Below are positions 22,650 to 33,317 of a stretch of 64,000 nucleotides of DNA, piece by piece. Origin of the DNA: Rhynchopus sp. YZ270_cl-10 (Eukaryota; Euglenozoa; Diplonemea; Diplonemida; Diplonemidae); the NCBI GenBank assembly GCA_964035575.1, contig OZ037848.1, forward strand, positions 1,054,001 through 1,118,000. The letters are read 5' to 3'. How positions within the stretch are numbered: position 1 is the first letter of the stretch; each line of letters opens with the position of its first letter. The notes below the pieces were generated by a model. That model did not search any database. It was not told the origin of the DNA and worked only from the letters and a program-made list of their open reading frames with translations. Position numbers and translations under genes: made by a program.

Positions 22650-23196
22650 TGCCTGCAAACAGGCTTCGCGCTAACTTTTGGAAAAAAATCTGAAAAATGG
22701 TGTTTCGGGCCAAAAAAACGCACCTCAAATAGGGTTACGTCTGGGGGTGAAAAAACAGTGTTTTGTGGCATTTCCGAGCCAATCCCGCGCTGTGGTGGGG
22801 CATATTCGGAAAAATGGACAAATTTTTAGTGACTTAAATTTTCACAAAATATGAACCCATACTCCTAAACAACGGTCATTTTCAGTATGAAAACCCCAAT
22901 TTAGATGGAATTGTGGTGTTTTTGACTGTGAAGGCAGGTAGCGCCGCAGGCGCACGGTACCCAACCTTTTTCTTTTCCCTTTTCTCTGCTTTCTTTTGAT
23001 TGCGCGAGCCGATTGCTCTCCACGGTGGGGTCACATGTGTGTACAAAAACACTCTAAAGTACCCTTACTGTGCAATATGAGATTCTCTGGTTTTCTTAAG
23101 GAAACCCCGGTTTGCAAAAAAAAAACGCACCACAAAAATATCCAAAAATCCCGGGCCAAGGGCCAAAAATTAGCGCAAAGCCTGCCTGCAAAATTG
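22650..23196. mobile_element. About 550-bp inverted-repeat element
   Basis: The left end GCCTGCAAACAGGC...GCGCTAA is mirrored on the right by TTAGCGC...GCCTGCCTGC. The arms are imperfect and the true ends are unclear. Confidence 0.4.
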
Positions 23197-24764
23197 TTTT
23201 TTTTTTTTTTTTTTTTTTTTTTTCAATCAGTATTTGTTCCTCATAGAGCTTATGCAGGGGGAAAAAAGTACAGCACATTTGCAGAGCGATAAACGAATAA
23301 AAAAAAGTTCTTTTTCTTTTATTCATTTGCAACTATCCTGAAGTCTGATTCTATTTCCTTTGCAATTGAAAGTGCAATCCCACCAGGCGTAAAAGTATGT
23401 GGCTTAATTTGACTCAACTCATACCCAGGTGGGCTGCCACTACACCACGCCAGCTCATCTTCTCTAAGATTTGTATGCACGCGAGGCATATTTATTTTTT
23501 TTTCCAACTCTTCAAAAGTTTTCTGTTTTTCTGTGCAAAAAAAAAAAAAATAGCAACTGATTAAAAAAACTGACGACTTTATGTTGTCCAACCGAACCAA
23601 TTTTTTTTTTTTTTTTGGTGGTTGTAAGATGGCGACCCTGTACAGCTTAGGTTCATCTTACCAAACCCCCCTTTGTTCTAAACACAATACTTTTTCATAC
23701 AGCCCCAGAAAAAAAAAGGACCTAGGGTTTTGTAAGATTCGATAAGAGTCAGTACCAGCACAGTGTGTTAAATGAGTTACCCCTATATGGAGCAAAATAG
23801 CATAACATATTATGGCAAACCAATAAGGCTGGGTTGTCAGCATTAGTTCGAAGGAAGGGTACAACACATTCATCCACATAGCGGTAGAAACAAGGACAGT
23901 GGGTGATGGGTGTCACATACTGCCTTCTAAACTCGACGTCAATTTTTTTTTTTTACTCCACATTTCGAACAATCTATCGTTTTTGTGGTACAAACCCCCC
24001 CCTCCCTCTCCGCGTTTATTTCTACTTTATTTTATTTTCAAATAAACCCACCCCCACTTCGCGTTTTTGTTTTTTTTTTGTTTTTTTTTTTAATTTAAGA
24101 GAACTCTTGCCGTTGTTCCGTTGCTCATAACATACAGAGTTTCTTTTATTTCCTTTTCTACCCTCTTGTTTCTTAAGGCTTTTTGATGTTGCCCTGGCAC
24201 ACATGTATCGTTCAAGATTTACTTTTTTTTCCCCTATTTTATTTTTTTCCTGTTTATCTCAATAAGTTCCACGAAATGGCTGTCTTGCCTCCCCCTTATC
24301 CTCTCCACATCTCTCCAATGGAGGAGGAAGGGGATGCCATCATTCGTATCCCATTTTCCAGCTCCGAAGAAAACAAAAAAAAAGCTTAGAAGACGAAAAA
24401 CAACCTTGCCCAGCATTAAAAAAAAAATATGCTGAAAAAGAAAAAAAAGTAAGAGGAGGGGGAGGGCCGAGTTGTTGAGAGAAGCGTCGCGCTGGGTAAA
24501 TAGCAACCACCTTCCTCTCCTCTTTCCTCACAGAGTCTCAAAATGCCACGGAAACACGATCCGTGCTTTTGCTTTTTATATTTTTGTATTTTTTTAAATA
24601 GAGCAAAGCTAAACGCTCTAACACTGCTATAGGGTGTTTCAAAGATCAAAAATCAAAAAAAAAAATCAAAAAAAACGGTACTGCCGTCCGAATGAATCCA
24701 AAAATTCATTTGTATTCCACTATTCAAAGATGTGTTGCGCGCTGTCGTATGTACGCTCTTCTTT

Positions 24765-24797
24765 AGATTTGTGTACACGAGAGAGGCGCACCCATCT
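24765..24797 (+). repeat. Family B hairpin repeat
   Basis: AGAT/ATCT outer, GTGTAC and GCGCAC inner, ACGAGAG loop. Confidence 0.55.
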
Positions 24798-24922
24798 TTC
24801 AATCTTTATTTTTTATTTTTGCACTTCCAACTTTCATTTTTCCTCCCAGTTTTCCCGACCATTTGTGTTTCATACATTTTTATTTTGTTTTGACGAGGTG
24901 TCTGACACCCGCATTATTTTTT

Positions 24923-24966
24923 GGGTACACTGTCGCGAGAGGGCTTTTTTCTTTTTCAAGTCAATT
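24923..24966 (+). repeat. Family D repeat, partial
   Basis: GGGTACACTGTC, GCGAGAGGGC, TTTTTCAAGTC. Confidence 0.5.
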
Positions 24967-25064
24967 TTTTTTTAAAACATGCCCACCAGTGACGCGGCTG
25001 CCAAAAACTACCGGTAGTCATCGTTACGCCATATCTCATAGGCTGCAGTGAAGAGAAAGAAATA

Positions 25065-25110
25065 TAGTGGAGTACACTCTAGGGTGGCTACACTAATACA
25101 ACCAAGTTTA
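25065..25110 (+). repeat. Family A hairpin repeat
   Basis: TAGTGGAG and CTACACTA outer stem, CTCTAGGGTGG core, CAACCAAGTTT tail. A family A-prime copy follows 12 bases later. Confidence 0.65.
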
Positions 25111-25121
25111 AAAAAAAAAAC

Positions 25122-25180
25122 AGTGGAGATTGCACAACTGTGGCAACACAACCGAGGCAACTACACTACTCCAACAATTT
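25122..25180 (+). repeat. Family A-prime hairpin repeat
   Basis: Nearly identical to the copy at 14639 (AGTGGAGATTGC start, ACTACACTACTCC end). Confidence 0.7.
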
Positions 25181-25215
25181 ATCAAAAAAAAAAACAAAAC
25201 GGGAGCAGGGTATTA

Positions 25216-25972
25216 CCGTAGTCGGAAAAATGTTGTAACGGAATAATGTTGTAACGCTGGAAAAAATGGCCCAGCGTTACAACATTATTCCGTTACAACA
25301 TTTTTTTGGGGTTTATTTTTGTCTTAGGGATTTTTGCTGGTGCGGGGGTGGTTTTTGAAAAGAAAAATCTTGTGCCTCTGACGGTGGTGAAAAAAGGGCG
25401 GGGGGCGGGGGGATGATGTTTTTTTTTTTTTTTTTTGGTGTTGTTCAACTTAGCCGTAGGCTCGACTTTTTTTGTTCCACATCAAACTGGACAGGGCAAG
25501 GGGGGTACGTTTACTATCCTTTCCCGCTCGCGTGCTGCTTGCAGCGCTGACCTCATTTGCGACAGCACGAGATGTGCTGTCGTCTAGCCCCCACTGCGCT
25601 TGCGGCGCTACCAGCAAGGAACGCCAGGTTGGGGGCATCTCCTCCTTCCGAAACAGGCTCGTGGGGATTGCGGCGCTTGCAGAATTGGGCTAATCCCATT
25701 TGTTTCATTTTTTATTTGGGTGAGGGGTGGGGGAGGACGTCGAAAAACCTGAAACACTAATTATCGGCTTGAAATTGGGGTGTGGTGTGTGAGGTTGGGG
25801 ATTATGCCGACTGTTCCAAAAAAAATCCCTAAGACAAAGTTCACCCCAGTCATAAAAATGTTGTAACGGAATAAAGTTACAACTTCCCGCGATCCGCAGC
25901 GTTACAACATTATTCCGTTCCAACATTTTTACGTTCCAACATTTTTACGTTGCAACATTTTTCCGACTACGG
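25216..25972. mobile_element. 757-bp TA-flanked inverted-repeat element
   Basis: The ends read inward CCGTAGTCGGAAAAATGTTG (left) and its near inverse (right), flanked by TA on both sides. Nested hairpins with TGTAACGGAATAATG repeats fill both ends. The tip resembles those of the 98-100 bp elements at 21047 and 45479 (CC, TA, TCG), so they may share a transposase type. No transposase gene is inside. Confidence 0.65.
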
Positions 25973-26049
25973 TAGTAAAGAGTGGAGCGCACCCTCCTGG
26001 TGCCTATGTATTATTAGCTTGCTTTCTGGATTAATATTTTCCAGAATTA

Positions 26050-27598
26050 TTGGGGTGATCAGAGGTACTTTTTTGCAGCTCCAGTCACAAAAAATCACGA
26101 AAAATCACAGAAAATCACAAAATCTGGAATGCGAATCACAAAAAATCACGAAAAATCACAAAAAACACCGCGAATATGGTGATTTGGCCTGAGTGTTTGC
26201 AAGGCGTTGATCCTACACTGGGTCGTCGTCAGACACCGTGGCAGTGTGCGGGGCAGGGGCAGATGGGCTAGCTTGACAAAAAAAAACACAAAAATCTGGT
26301 GGTGTGGCGCCTTAACCGATTCCCCGTGGTTCTACCGTGTTTCTACCAGTTGTCGCTCCATAAAGGGAGGGTATAGATGTTAGAAAAATTTCTTTTTTTT
26401 TTGATAAAACAACTTGTTGTCAATTCTAAAAAGATTGGAGGCAGCGCTGCAGGGCAAACAAAACGGATTGAAAAAAACAGAAGCTTGCTTGTTTTCTTTG
26501 AGTACTCAATTAACCACAACAACCGTACTTCAGTTTAACACATTTTTTCACCTTTTTGTTTTCCCGGCTGTGAGCGCACAAACAAAAGACCCGATCTTTT
26601 TCTCCGCTGGTGAGCTTTTAAACGCCGGCATTTGCATTTCCGGAATCCATCCGGCCAGTGGTGGGGTCAATTTGCCGAAATGGACAAGTTCTCATTTTTG
26701 GTCAATTTTTCGCAGTGCACAGTATACACAGTATACACAGTATACACAGTATACACAATATACACAGTATACACAGTATACACAGTATACACAGTATACA
26801 CAGTATACACAGTATACACAGTATACACAGTATACACAGTATACACAGTATACACAGTATACACAGTATACACAGTATACACAGTATACACAGTATACAC
26901 AGTATACACAGTATACACAGTATACACAGTATACACAGTATACACAGTATACACAGTATACACAGTATACACAGTATACACAGTATACACAGTATACACA
27001 GTATACACAGTATACACAGTATACACAGTATACACAGTATACACAGTATACACAGTATACACAGTATACACAGTATACACAGTATACACAGTATACACAG
27101 TATACACAGTATACACAGTATACACAGTATACACAGTATACAGTACACAGTACCAAAAAAAATCAAAATCAATTTGATTCACAACTCTTCACACCAGTTC
27201 ACAACGCCACTATGTTAACCGTGATGTTACCATGGTATTACCATGGTTGTGAACATTTGTGATCAGGTACCCCCCATAGTACCATTCAATCACAAAAAAT
27301 CACAAACATCTGGAATGCGAATCACAAAAAATCACAGAAAATCACAGACAAGCACAGAAAATCACGAAGTACACCACAAAAATCACAAAAAATCACAAAA
27401 TCGGGAATGCGAATCACAAAAAATCACAAAAAATCACAGATAATCACAAAAAATCACGGACGCTCACAAAAAAACCAAACAAAATCACAATTTCGTTTTT
27501 GTAAGCATTTGTAACGATTTGTAACCGTTTGTAACCGTTGTGATTTTTCGTGATTTTTCTTGACTCGAGCTGCAAAAAAGTACCTCTGATCACCCCAA
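26050..27598. mobile_element. 1.5-kb terminal-inverted-repeat element, copy 2
   Basis: 32-bp perfect inverted ends start TTGGGGTGATCAGAGG; TTA flanks both sides (26047-26049, 27599-27601), a target size known from PIF/Harbinger elements. Tandem AAAAATCAC-type units lie inside each end. The core matches the element at 2485-3882 in reverse (for example CCGGAATCC, CCGGCCAGTGGTGGGGTCAA, and the ACCGATTCCC region). Here the 9-mer array, not the pentamer, is expanded. No transposase is seen. Confidence 0.75.
26721..27140. repeat. (AGTATACAC)n 9-mer array, about 47 units
   Basis: About 420 bases of a 9-mer with one variant unit (AATATACAC, near 26757). Frames stay open, giving Ile-His-Ser, Thr-Val-Tyr or Cys-Ile-Leu repeats that are not real proteins. 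Confidence 0.95.
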
Positions 27599-27939
27599 TT
27601 ATGTCTTTTAAAAAAGCCCTTTTTTGTGGCTAATGGCGAGGTGTCACCTTCTAAAAGAAACCTTTGAAAAAGGCATAACACCTAACATACACCTAAGTCC
27701 AGGGAGAAACGGCACCAACTGAGGGACGCGGTCCCAGTACTATTCTTGAGCAGAACACTTAGTTTCGTCCATGTGCCCTGTCTCGGCCGGGCATGTGGAC
27801 CAAACCAAAGGATAGTTACAAAGTTAAAAAAGACCCCCACTCCTTCCCGCCCCAAACAAAGCAACTCGATTTATTATCACAAAAAAAAATCGTAAAAAAA
27901 ACCCCCACTGTCGCATTAAGGTATTAGCTTTTTATCCAA

Positions 27940-27985
27940 AGGTGACTAAGCATGAGAGGCTTAGGGTCATCTTATAAACTTTTCT
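27940..27985 (+). repeat. Family C hairpin repeat, near consensus
   Basis: AGGTGA and TCATCT outer arms, CTAAGC/GCTTAG inner stem, ATGAGAG loop, AAACTTTTCTTTT tail. Confidence 0.7.
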
Positions 27986-28337
27986 TTTATTCGAAGCCCC
28001 CATTTTTTTGAGGTACCTCATTTTTTCCTCATTTCCCTCCCCTCTTTCCAGTTCCCCCACCATCTCCCACCCCCCTAACGAACCTATGAATAAAACGATA
28101 GTTTCCCCCTTCTTTTTACCTCCTCTCTCTCAGTTCACCTCATTTTTGCGGTACTTCATCACGCCACATCCTCTAATTCGCGATAACTCAAGCAGAATAA
28201 CCCAGAGCGTGCCTTGCATCCACTCTGCTTCCACAAAAGGCGTTTTGCAACCTGGAGGATCAAGGTGTTTTTTTTCTTTCCGCTAAATATTGCAACCCTC
28301 CTAAGACAATCTTTCAAACCACACCACAACAAACACA

Positions 28338-29390
28338 ATGGACAAGCAAGAGTTCAAGTCGCTTCTCGCCCGCAAGCAGGGATCCCCTTGCACTTCGAAG
28401 CAGGCTGAAGTCATTGACTCGCTTAACGTGCGTGAGGCTGCACGCATCTGGGAGCTTCTGCAGCAGGGACAGGACTACCTGGGGGAGCTTGGAAAGGTGG
28501 CACGCTCCAAGGGGCAGGAGTACGGCGATGCCTTCAAGGGGGAGAAGTTCCAAGACGACAAATCAAAAGCAAAGGGAATAAAGGCAGACAATTTCGACGG
28601 CGAGAAATTCCCGAACGGCGCAACATCAAGCGACTCCTCCCCACCAGGCAAGATGCCCTACAAGGCGCTTGCGAACGAAGTCATGGAGGCATGGCTGCTC
28701 AAGTACGGCCCCGGCAAGATGCAGGTCGACGCCTTCCGTTCTGCAAACCTCGGATACGACTGGAAGTCCTCCTGGCAGGGTGGTGACGAATGGAACGTCG
28801 CCATGACCAACGGGGATGTCGCAGGCAAGAAGCGTGAGTTCAACTGCACCTTCACAATGGTATGAAAGGGAATAGAACAGAGTTAAAGCATTTGACTGCA
28901 TCTTATGGGGGGTGATGTTCTGATTTTTTCCGACGTATTGTATACAGTCCCTGCAACGTACGGTGGGGTGTTGTGCACTTTCAACCTCTCTTTTTTTGTA
29001 AATATTTTTAGCTTGAGATGACGCACTGTGTGCTGACCATCTGTACCGCTCCGAAAAATTGCAGGAACAAGGTTTTTGGTTCTACACCCCCCTTACTGGT
29101 CACACACCAAACAAAGCTCTCTCTCCGACTGTATACTTCAAAATTCTTTGTAGCATTCATTATTTGGCACATGCTTGGAGAGGGTTGTGACCCCGCTTTG
29201 TGAACAACACCGAAACGGAAGGGCTTTGTATTTCAAGTCATCCCATCCTATAGCCCATAGGTAAAAAAAAGAGCACAACACAATAACAACAGCTTTGTAC
29301 AAATCCATTCAAAACTACATACAGGTGTTCGACCCACGTGACAAGAAGTGGATGATCCGTTGTGACCACTTCAACTTCAAGAAGCTGTAG
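28338..29390 (+). CDS. Small unknown protein, two exons
   Basis: Exon 28338-28859 and exon 29325-29390 join in phase 0 to give 195 residues. Unspliced, the frame would stop one codon after the junction; spliced, it ends ...CTFTM-VFDPRDKKWMIRCDHFNFKKL. The protein is hydrophilic, with a helical N-terminal third, a Lys/Asp/Gly-rich middle and an aromatic C-terminus with several Trp and Phe residues that looks folded. There is no signal peptide or membrane segment. The base composition is GC-rich like the neighbouring genes, against a T-rich spacer. I do not recognise the family. Confidence 0.75.
28860..29324 (+). other. GT-AG intron carrying two hairpin-repeat relics
   Basis: Donor GTATGA at 28860, acceptor TACATACAG ending 29324, 465 bases. 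Inside are a family E-like tail (28949-28990, ending GTGCACTTTCAACCTCTC) and a decayed family D copy (about 29195-29240, ending TTTGTATTTCAAGTC). Confidence 0.7.
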
Positions 29391-30124
29391 AACGACCAAC
29401 ACACACCAACACACCACCACGGTGCAGGTACAGCCATAGAAGCGAGTTAGATGGTAGATGGGGTCGGTGTGCCTGCACCTAGACAACGTATTTATTTTAT
29501 TTCAAAAGCTCAAAAAAAAAATGTTCGCAACGATGTTCCAAAACAAAAAAAAACAAAAAAATCCACTTGAAAATTCCACTATTATTATTCCTAGTTTCTG
29601 CGTGATTTTATTTTTTTCGTGTATTGACACTTTTTTCCCCCAAATTTCGTTTGTTTCTGAGCCTTTGCGCCCATTTCCACCCATAACTGAGTTGAGTCTT
29701 GACACAACTCTTTTTCATATTAGTGGGAAACAACAAAAAAAAAAACGTGGGTGGCTTTGGAGGGTGGGTGGGGTCACTCATCCTCTCTCCACCGCCACTT
29801 TGCTGAGGGTTTTTTGCCGCGATCTTTTCCTTTCCCTCAGCATTCGTTCCACTCTCCACTCCCGAACAATGCTAGTGAAGAGGAATAGGTAGAGAAAAGG
29901 CCTTTAGCAGTGTACCTCCCCAAAACCCCCCCCAGTTCGGGGAAAAAAAAGAGTTTTTATGAAAACAACGGGGTTAACCCTCCATGGGGGAAAACCCTCG
30001 GCAAATATGTCATTCATTTGACAAAAAAAAAAGCGTCGTTCCCTTCCCTTCCCTTTTCCCCCTAATTGAGAAGATTTTTCAACAAAAATAGAGACGACGC
30101 TGATGGACCAAAAAGCTCCATATC

Positions 30125-30261
30125 ATGGTGCTTTCGGAAGTCGGTCAACGACCTGTCAGCGACGTGTCACGACCTGTCGGTGACCTGTCAATATCAGGGG
30201 GTGTGTGAAAAGAGTCCCTGTGTCAGCGACCTGTCAATATCGACCCCTCCCGGAGCACCAT
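30125..30261 (+). repeat. GTC-periodic repeat, long copy upstream of the RING gene
   Basis: Same ends and units as 14784-14874, but the CAGCGACCTGTCAATATC segment is duplicated around a GGGGGTGTGTG block. It ends 22 bases before the candidate acceptor of the next gene, so it may lie in its promoter or upstream transcript. Confidence 0.75.
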
Positions 30262-30283
30262 ATTATCTGACCTTTTCCTCCTC

Positions 30284-30285
30284 AG
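30284..30285 (+). promoter_or_regulatory. Candidate splice-acceptor AG
   Basis: CCTTTTCCTCCTCAG, 65 bases before the ATG at 30351. Confidence 0.5.
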
Positions 30286-30350
30286 ATATTACGTGAAAAC
30301 CCATCATAATAATCACACCCCCCCTGCACAGCCCCCACCCTCCCCTACAC

Positions 30351-31244
30351 ATGGGTGCATCATGTACGAAGGAGGAGGACGCACCACGCCATCAGGACCC
30401 TCATGCACCTGTCATGTATCATGCGCCACCCCCACCACCCCCGCAGTACCATTACCAGGCCCAGCCGCCTTCGCAGCAGGTCCAGATGGACTCGCAGATC
30501 GCCCAGCAGATGTATGTTGAGGAGAGGCAGGCAGCTTCGCCTGCACCGACAGCACCGCCGCCACCCCCTGCGCAGAACCAATGGATGGAGCGGAGTGGCA
30601 TGGAGAGACAACGTGAGATCGACGCCTTAAATGAGTTTCAAAGGCTTCAACAGGAACGTCACGAAGAAGAAAGGAGACGTCATGCGCAAGAGCAGGAACA
30701 CCTTCGGCAGTCGCGCGAGGAAAGAGACCGTGAGTTGGCAGCGTTGCAAGAGTTTCAAAGCAGCCTGGAGGATGAGGAGCGCGACTTCATGCGTCAGATC
30801 CGCGAGGCTCAAGAGCTGTCCGCAGCGCTTGCTGCGTCGCGTGAAGAGCATGAGCAGATGAGGAACCACATCCGTGACTACGAGGCACGCAACCCACACT
30901 ACATGCGGCAGGACTCTCATGCCTACAGCGCGACACCCCCAGAGAATCCATTAATGGAAGAACCCGTAGGGGGTGGTGGTCTCCCACCACGCACCAACAC
31001 CGTGGTGTTAGAGCTCCCTGCCTCAGGCGACATGCCCCCACGCACCTTCACCGCCAGCTCCGCAGGCGGTCGAGAATGCACAATCTGCTTCGAAAAGCTG
31101 AGACCCTCCAGGTCCACCTTCCTCCCCTGCGCGCATGGCTACCATACAGAGTGTATCAGAGCCTGGCTCTCACGGTCAGACGATGGGGGTGAATGTCCGA
31201 TATGTAACCTTGCTATCCCTCCGAATTTCAGAGGTCGTATCTGA
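30351..31244 (+). CDS. RING-H2 E3 ubiquitin ligase, likely N-myristoylated
   Basis: 297 residues. It starts MGASCTKEE, a strong N-myristoylation pattern (Gly2, Ser at position 4) with Cys5 available for palmitoylation, so it is probably held at a membrane. Residues 10-90 are Pro/Gln-rich; about 85-185 form a long charged helix or coiled coil (Glu, Arg, Gln). A C-terminal RING-H2 uses C243, C246, C260, H262, H265, C268, C282 and C285, the full eight-ligand set, with Trp271 in the E2-binding position. Such proteins attach ubiquitin to targets; the target is unknown. The gene at 38928 is a paralogue with the same order of parts. The gene has no intron. Confidence 0.9.
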   Translation: MGASCTKEEDAPRHQDPHAPVMYHAPPPPPPQYHYQAQPPSQQVQMDSQIAQQMYVEERQAASPAPTAPPPPPAQNQWMERSGMERQREIDALNEFQRLQQERHEEERRRHAQEQEHLRQSREERDRELAALQEFQSSLEDEERDFMRQIREAQELSAALAASREEHEQMRNHIRDYEARNPHYMRQDSHAYSATPPENPLMEEPVGGGGLPPRTNTVVLELPASGDMPPRTFTASSAGGRECTICFEKLRPSRSTFLPCAHGYHTECIRAWLSRSDDGGECPICNLAIPPNFRGRI

Positions 31245-31439
31245 AGTGCGTGTTTTTTTTTTTTATATTGTGGTGAAAGGTAGTGGAAGCTACACTAATT
31301 GCAACAGATCCTGTCAAAGGGGGTGGGGCTAAGATTGTACATATTTTTTTTTTTTTTTTTGTTCGAAGACCGGTTTTTAAGGTCTATTTGTTGTTGAAAT
31401 GCTGAAAGAAAAGTTGTGAGGCAGAAAAATATTGTGTGG

Positions 31440-31901
31440 TAGGTCAGCAGCACAGCCTACATCGTAGGTTACAGTGTCACAGTGAGGTGCCTGTCTTGTT
31501 GTTTCTCTGCTCTCAATGCCTTCTGTGTTCCGAATTGAAAACTGTGTAAGAATCGATTTGGAGGGTAATTGATTCTGCATGACAGCAGGAGGCATCACAC
31601 TATCAACTAACCTTTCACTAAGGGGGAGCTCAACAGAGCTCCCACCAGAAGTCAGACCAGAGTCCCACGCTATCAGCAGCGTACCCTGCCACACCCTGGG
31701 GAAAGGTGTGCTGTCTGTACCCCTAAGCGGCCAGGGGTAGGTTTTCGCATACTGTGTCAATGGTGAGTGAATTGACACATGCTGTGTCTATCTACTCACC
31801 AAAGCGCCAACGGTACACACATCATTGATAGTGTTGAGTAAAAAGGCAGTCGGATTGCAAGACCCGGCTAGCCCACACAGAACACATGCCGTCAGGGCTA
31901 G
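31440..31901. other. Hairpin-dense island, candidate structured RNA
   Basis: Seven perfect hairpins in about 450 bases: CCTAC/GTAGG (31456-31468), GGGAGCTC/GAGCTCCC (31624-31643), CGCT/AGCG (31668-31681), CACACC/GGTGTG (31690-31710), TACCCCT/AGGGGTA (31718-31739), TGTGTCAAT/ATTGACACA (31753-31779) and CTAGCCC/GGGCTAG (31868-31901). Base composition is balanced, unlike the T-rich surroundings. It could be a non-coding RNA of unknown strand, or a hairpin-rich mobile element. I could not match it to a known RNA. Confidence 0.45.
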
Positions 31902-32217
31902 TAACAAAAAAAAAAAAAAAAATCGACACAACGAAAATAGATTTTTTTTTTTGCCCTTATTTTATGTGGGATTGAGGATGGGGATACTCCGTCCTTAGAT
32001 GAGCGTTCTGACACTTTGATGCATCTTCTCCCATTTTGTTTGTATTGTCAAGTTTCTGTCGAGCGTACTTCTCCACAAAAAAAAAAAAAGGTGAGGATAT
32101 TCTATTTAAATGAAGTTGTGTTGCAGCATCTGCACCTATCGGTGAAAACCGGCTGTTGAGTGGGACACAATGAAGAGTCCCTTTTTTTTGATGTGTGTGT
32201 TTTTCCCTCTCTTTTTT

Positions 32218-32279
32218 GGGTAGAAAACTCAGGTTTTGTGGCGGTCTGCGTGGAGCACAAAACCTGAGTGTCGCTACCC
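32218..32279. repeat. 62-bp palindrome
   Basis: GGGTAG/CTACCC outside and ACTCAGGTTTTGTG (32227-32240) paired perfectly with its inverse (32256-32269). Confidence 0.7.
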
Positions 32280-32603
32280 TTATAAAGTAAAGCCGACCTT
32301 TTTATTTTGATATGAAACCCTAATCGGTTTCTTAGCGTAGAGTGCAACGTTGTGATGATACACAGCAGCACGGCCTGCTGCTGTTCCAACGAGGCACCCC
32401 AGCTGCGGAGTCTGTGTACCTGCACACAAAGCCGCTGACGTTTGAACAATTCTACCGTTGTGTAAACTGTATTTCTCTCATGATAAAAAAACAACGGGTA
32501 CAAAAGGTCATGGTTCTGTACATGCAGGGGCACAGAGCTCTCCATGGTTTGTTTTGTGGGCATGGGGCAGGTGTTGGCTCCCTGCGAGGCAATTTTTTTT
32601 TCA

Positions 32604-32685
32604 AGGTGACTAAGCATAAGCAGAAGAATAATCTAATCAGACTAAGCATGAGAGGCTTAGGATCATCTTATAAACTTTTTGTTCA
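32604..32685 (+). repeat. Family C hairpin repeat with a duplicated left half
   Basis: AGGTGACTAAGCATAAGCAG is followed about 37 bases after its start by a second ACTAAGC and ATGAGAGGCTTAG, then GATCATCTTATAAACTTTTT. Confidence 0.6.
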
Positions 32686-32705
32686 TGTTTTAGGTTTTAA
32701 AAGAA

Positions 32706-32752
32706 TATGTGCAATGTGCACGCGAGGCATTCATCTGACAAAGTTTTTGTGA
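32706..32752 (+). repeat. Family B hairpin repeat (diverged)
   Basis: GTGCAATGTGCAC, GCGAGGC, ATTCATCTGACAAAGTTTT. Confidence 0.5.
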
Positions 32753-33317
32753 ATTTGTAAGTTATTTTTAGTCCCCCCTAGTCCCCTCTCTTCTCATTGT
32801 ATTCTCACATATTTGTATCGAAGTCAGCGTCTTTTTAGGTGACCAGGTGGGAAGCTTGGTTTTCATCTTACGAACATTTTTAAAGTTTATCACCTCTTTG
32901 TTTTCCTCTTTCTTTTTTTTTTGATAATCTGTTGGCAGTGTAGCTGCCAGACAGTCTTCAACTCCACGTTATGTTATTTTGTTTTGTTCTTCAGCACTTA
33001 CTTCCGGCAGGGTGATACCATCTTGTCCCATCACCGCCGCCACCCTCTCGCTCTCAATGTATTCCCAACAGACCCACCCCCCACCCCCTACGTGGTTCAT
33101 GCAGCTTCCTCTGTAGGAGTGTATCCGCTGTGTTTACCGTTATTATTATTCAAAACTGTGGTGTTGCTTAGATTTCTAGTAAGCAGCACTACTATTTGCC
33201 GCCATTTTCCTGAAGGGGGAAGCTTCCTATGTCCTCGTGTTATCATGTCTCTGTGCACGGTAGTTATCTTGCCTCCCTTTTCAGATGTACCTCGAAATGG
33301 ATAAAGGAGTGCACGGT

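Larger units (their letters stand above)
12475..28337. other. 15.9-kb gene desert rich in small repeats
   Basis: No credible protein gene on either strand. The stretch is T/A-rich, with homopolymer runs of more than 20 T (for example near 15098, 17200 and 23197). It contains most of the family A hairpins, several B, C and D hairpins, one guanine-rich GTC-periodic repeat (14784-14874), and inverted-repeat elements at 16188-17114, 21032-21234, about 22650-23196, 25216-25972 and 26050-27598. The longest readable frames here are low-complexity or run through the arrays. Confidence 0.75.
29391..30350. other. Spacer before the first RING gene
   Basis: No gene. T/A-rich, with the long copy of the GTC-periodic repeat at 30125-30261 and a pyrimidine-AG site at 30284-30285. 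Confidence 0.65.

Noticed and set aside
26414-27262. Open frames through the 9-mer array (Ile-His-Ser, Thr-Val-Tyr, Cys-Ile-Leu repeats)
   Set aside because: Same cause: an array without stop codons inside a mobile element.
32102-32752. Overlapping frames of 171 (-) and 136 (+) residues
   Set aside because: The composition is less T-rich than the spacer, but neither frame has a recognisable domain, a good start context or similarity to its neighbours. Left as undecided spacer.
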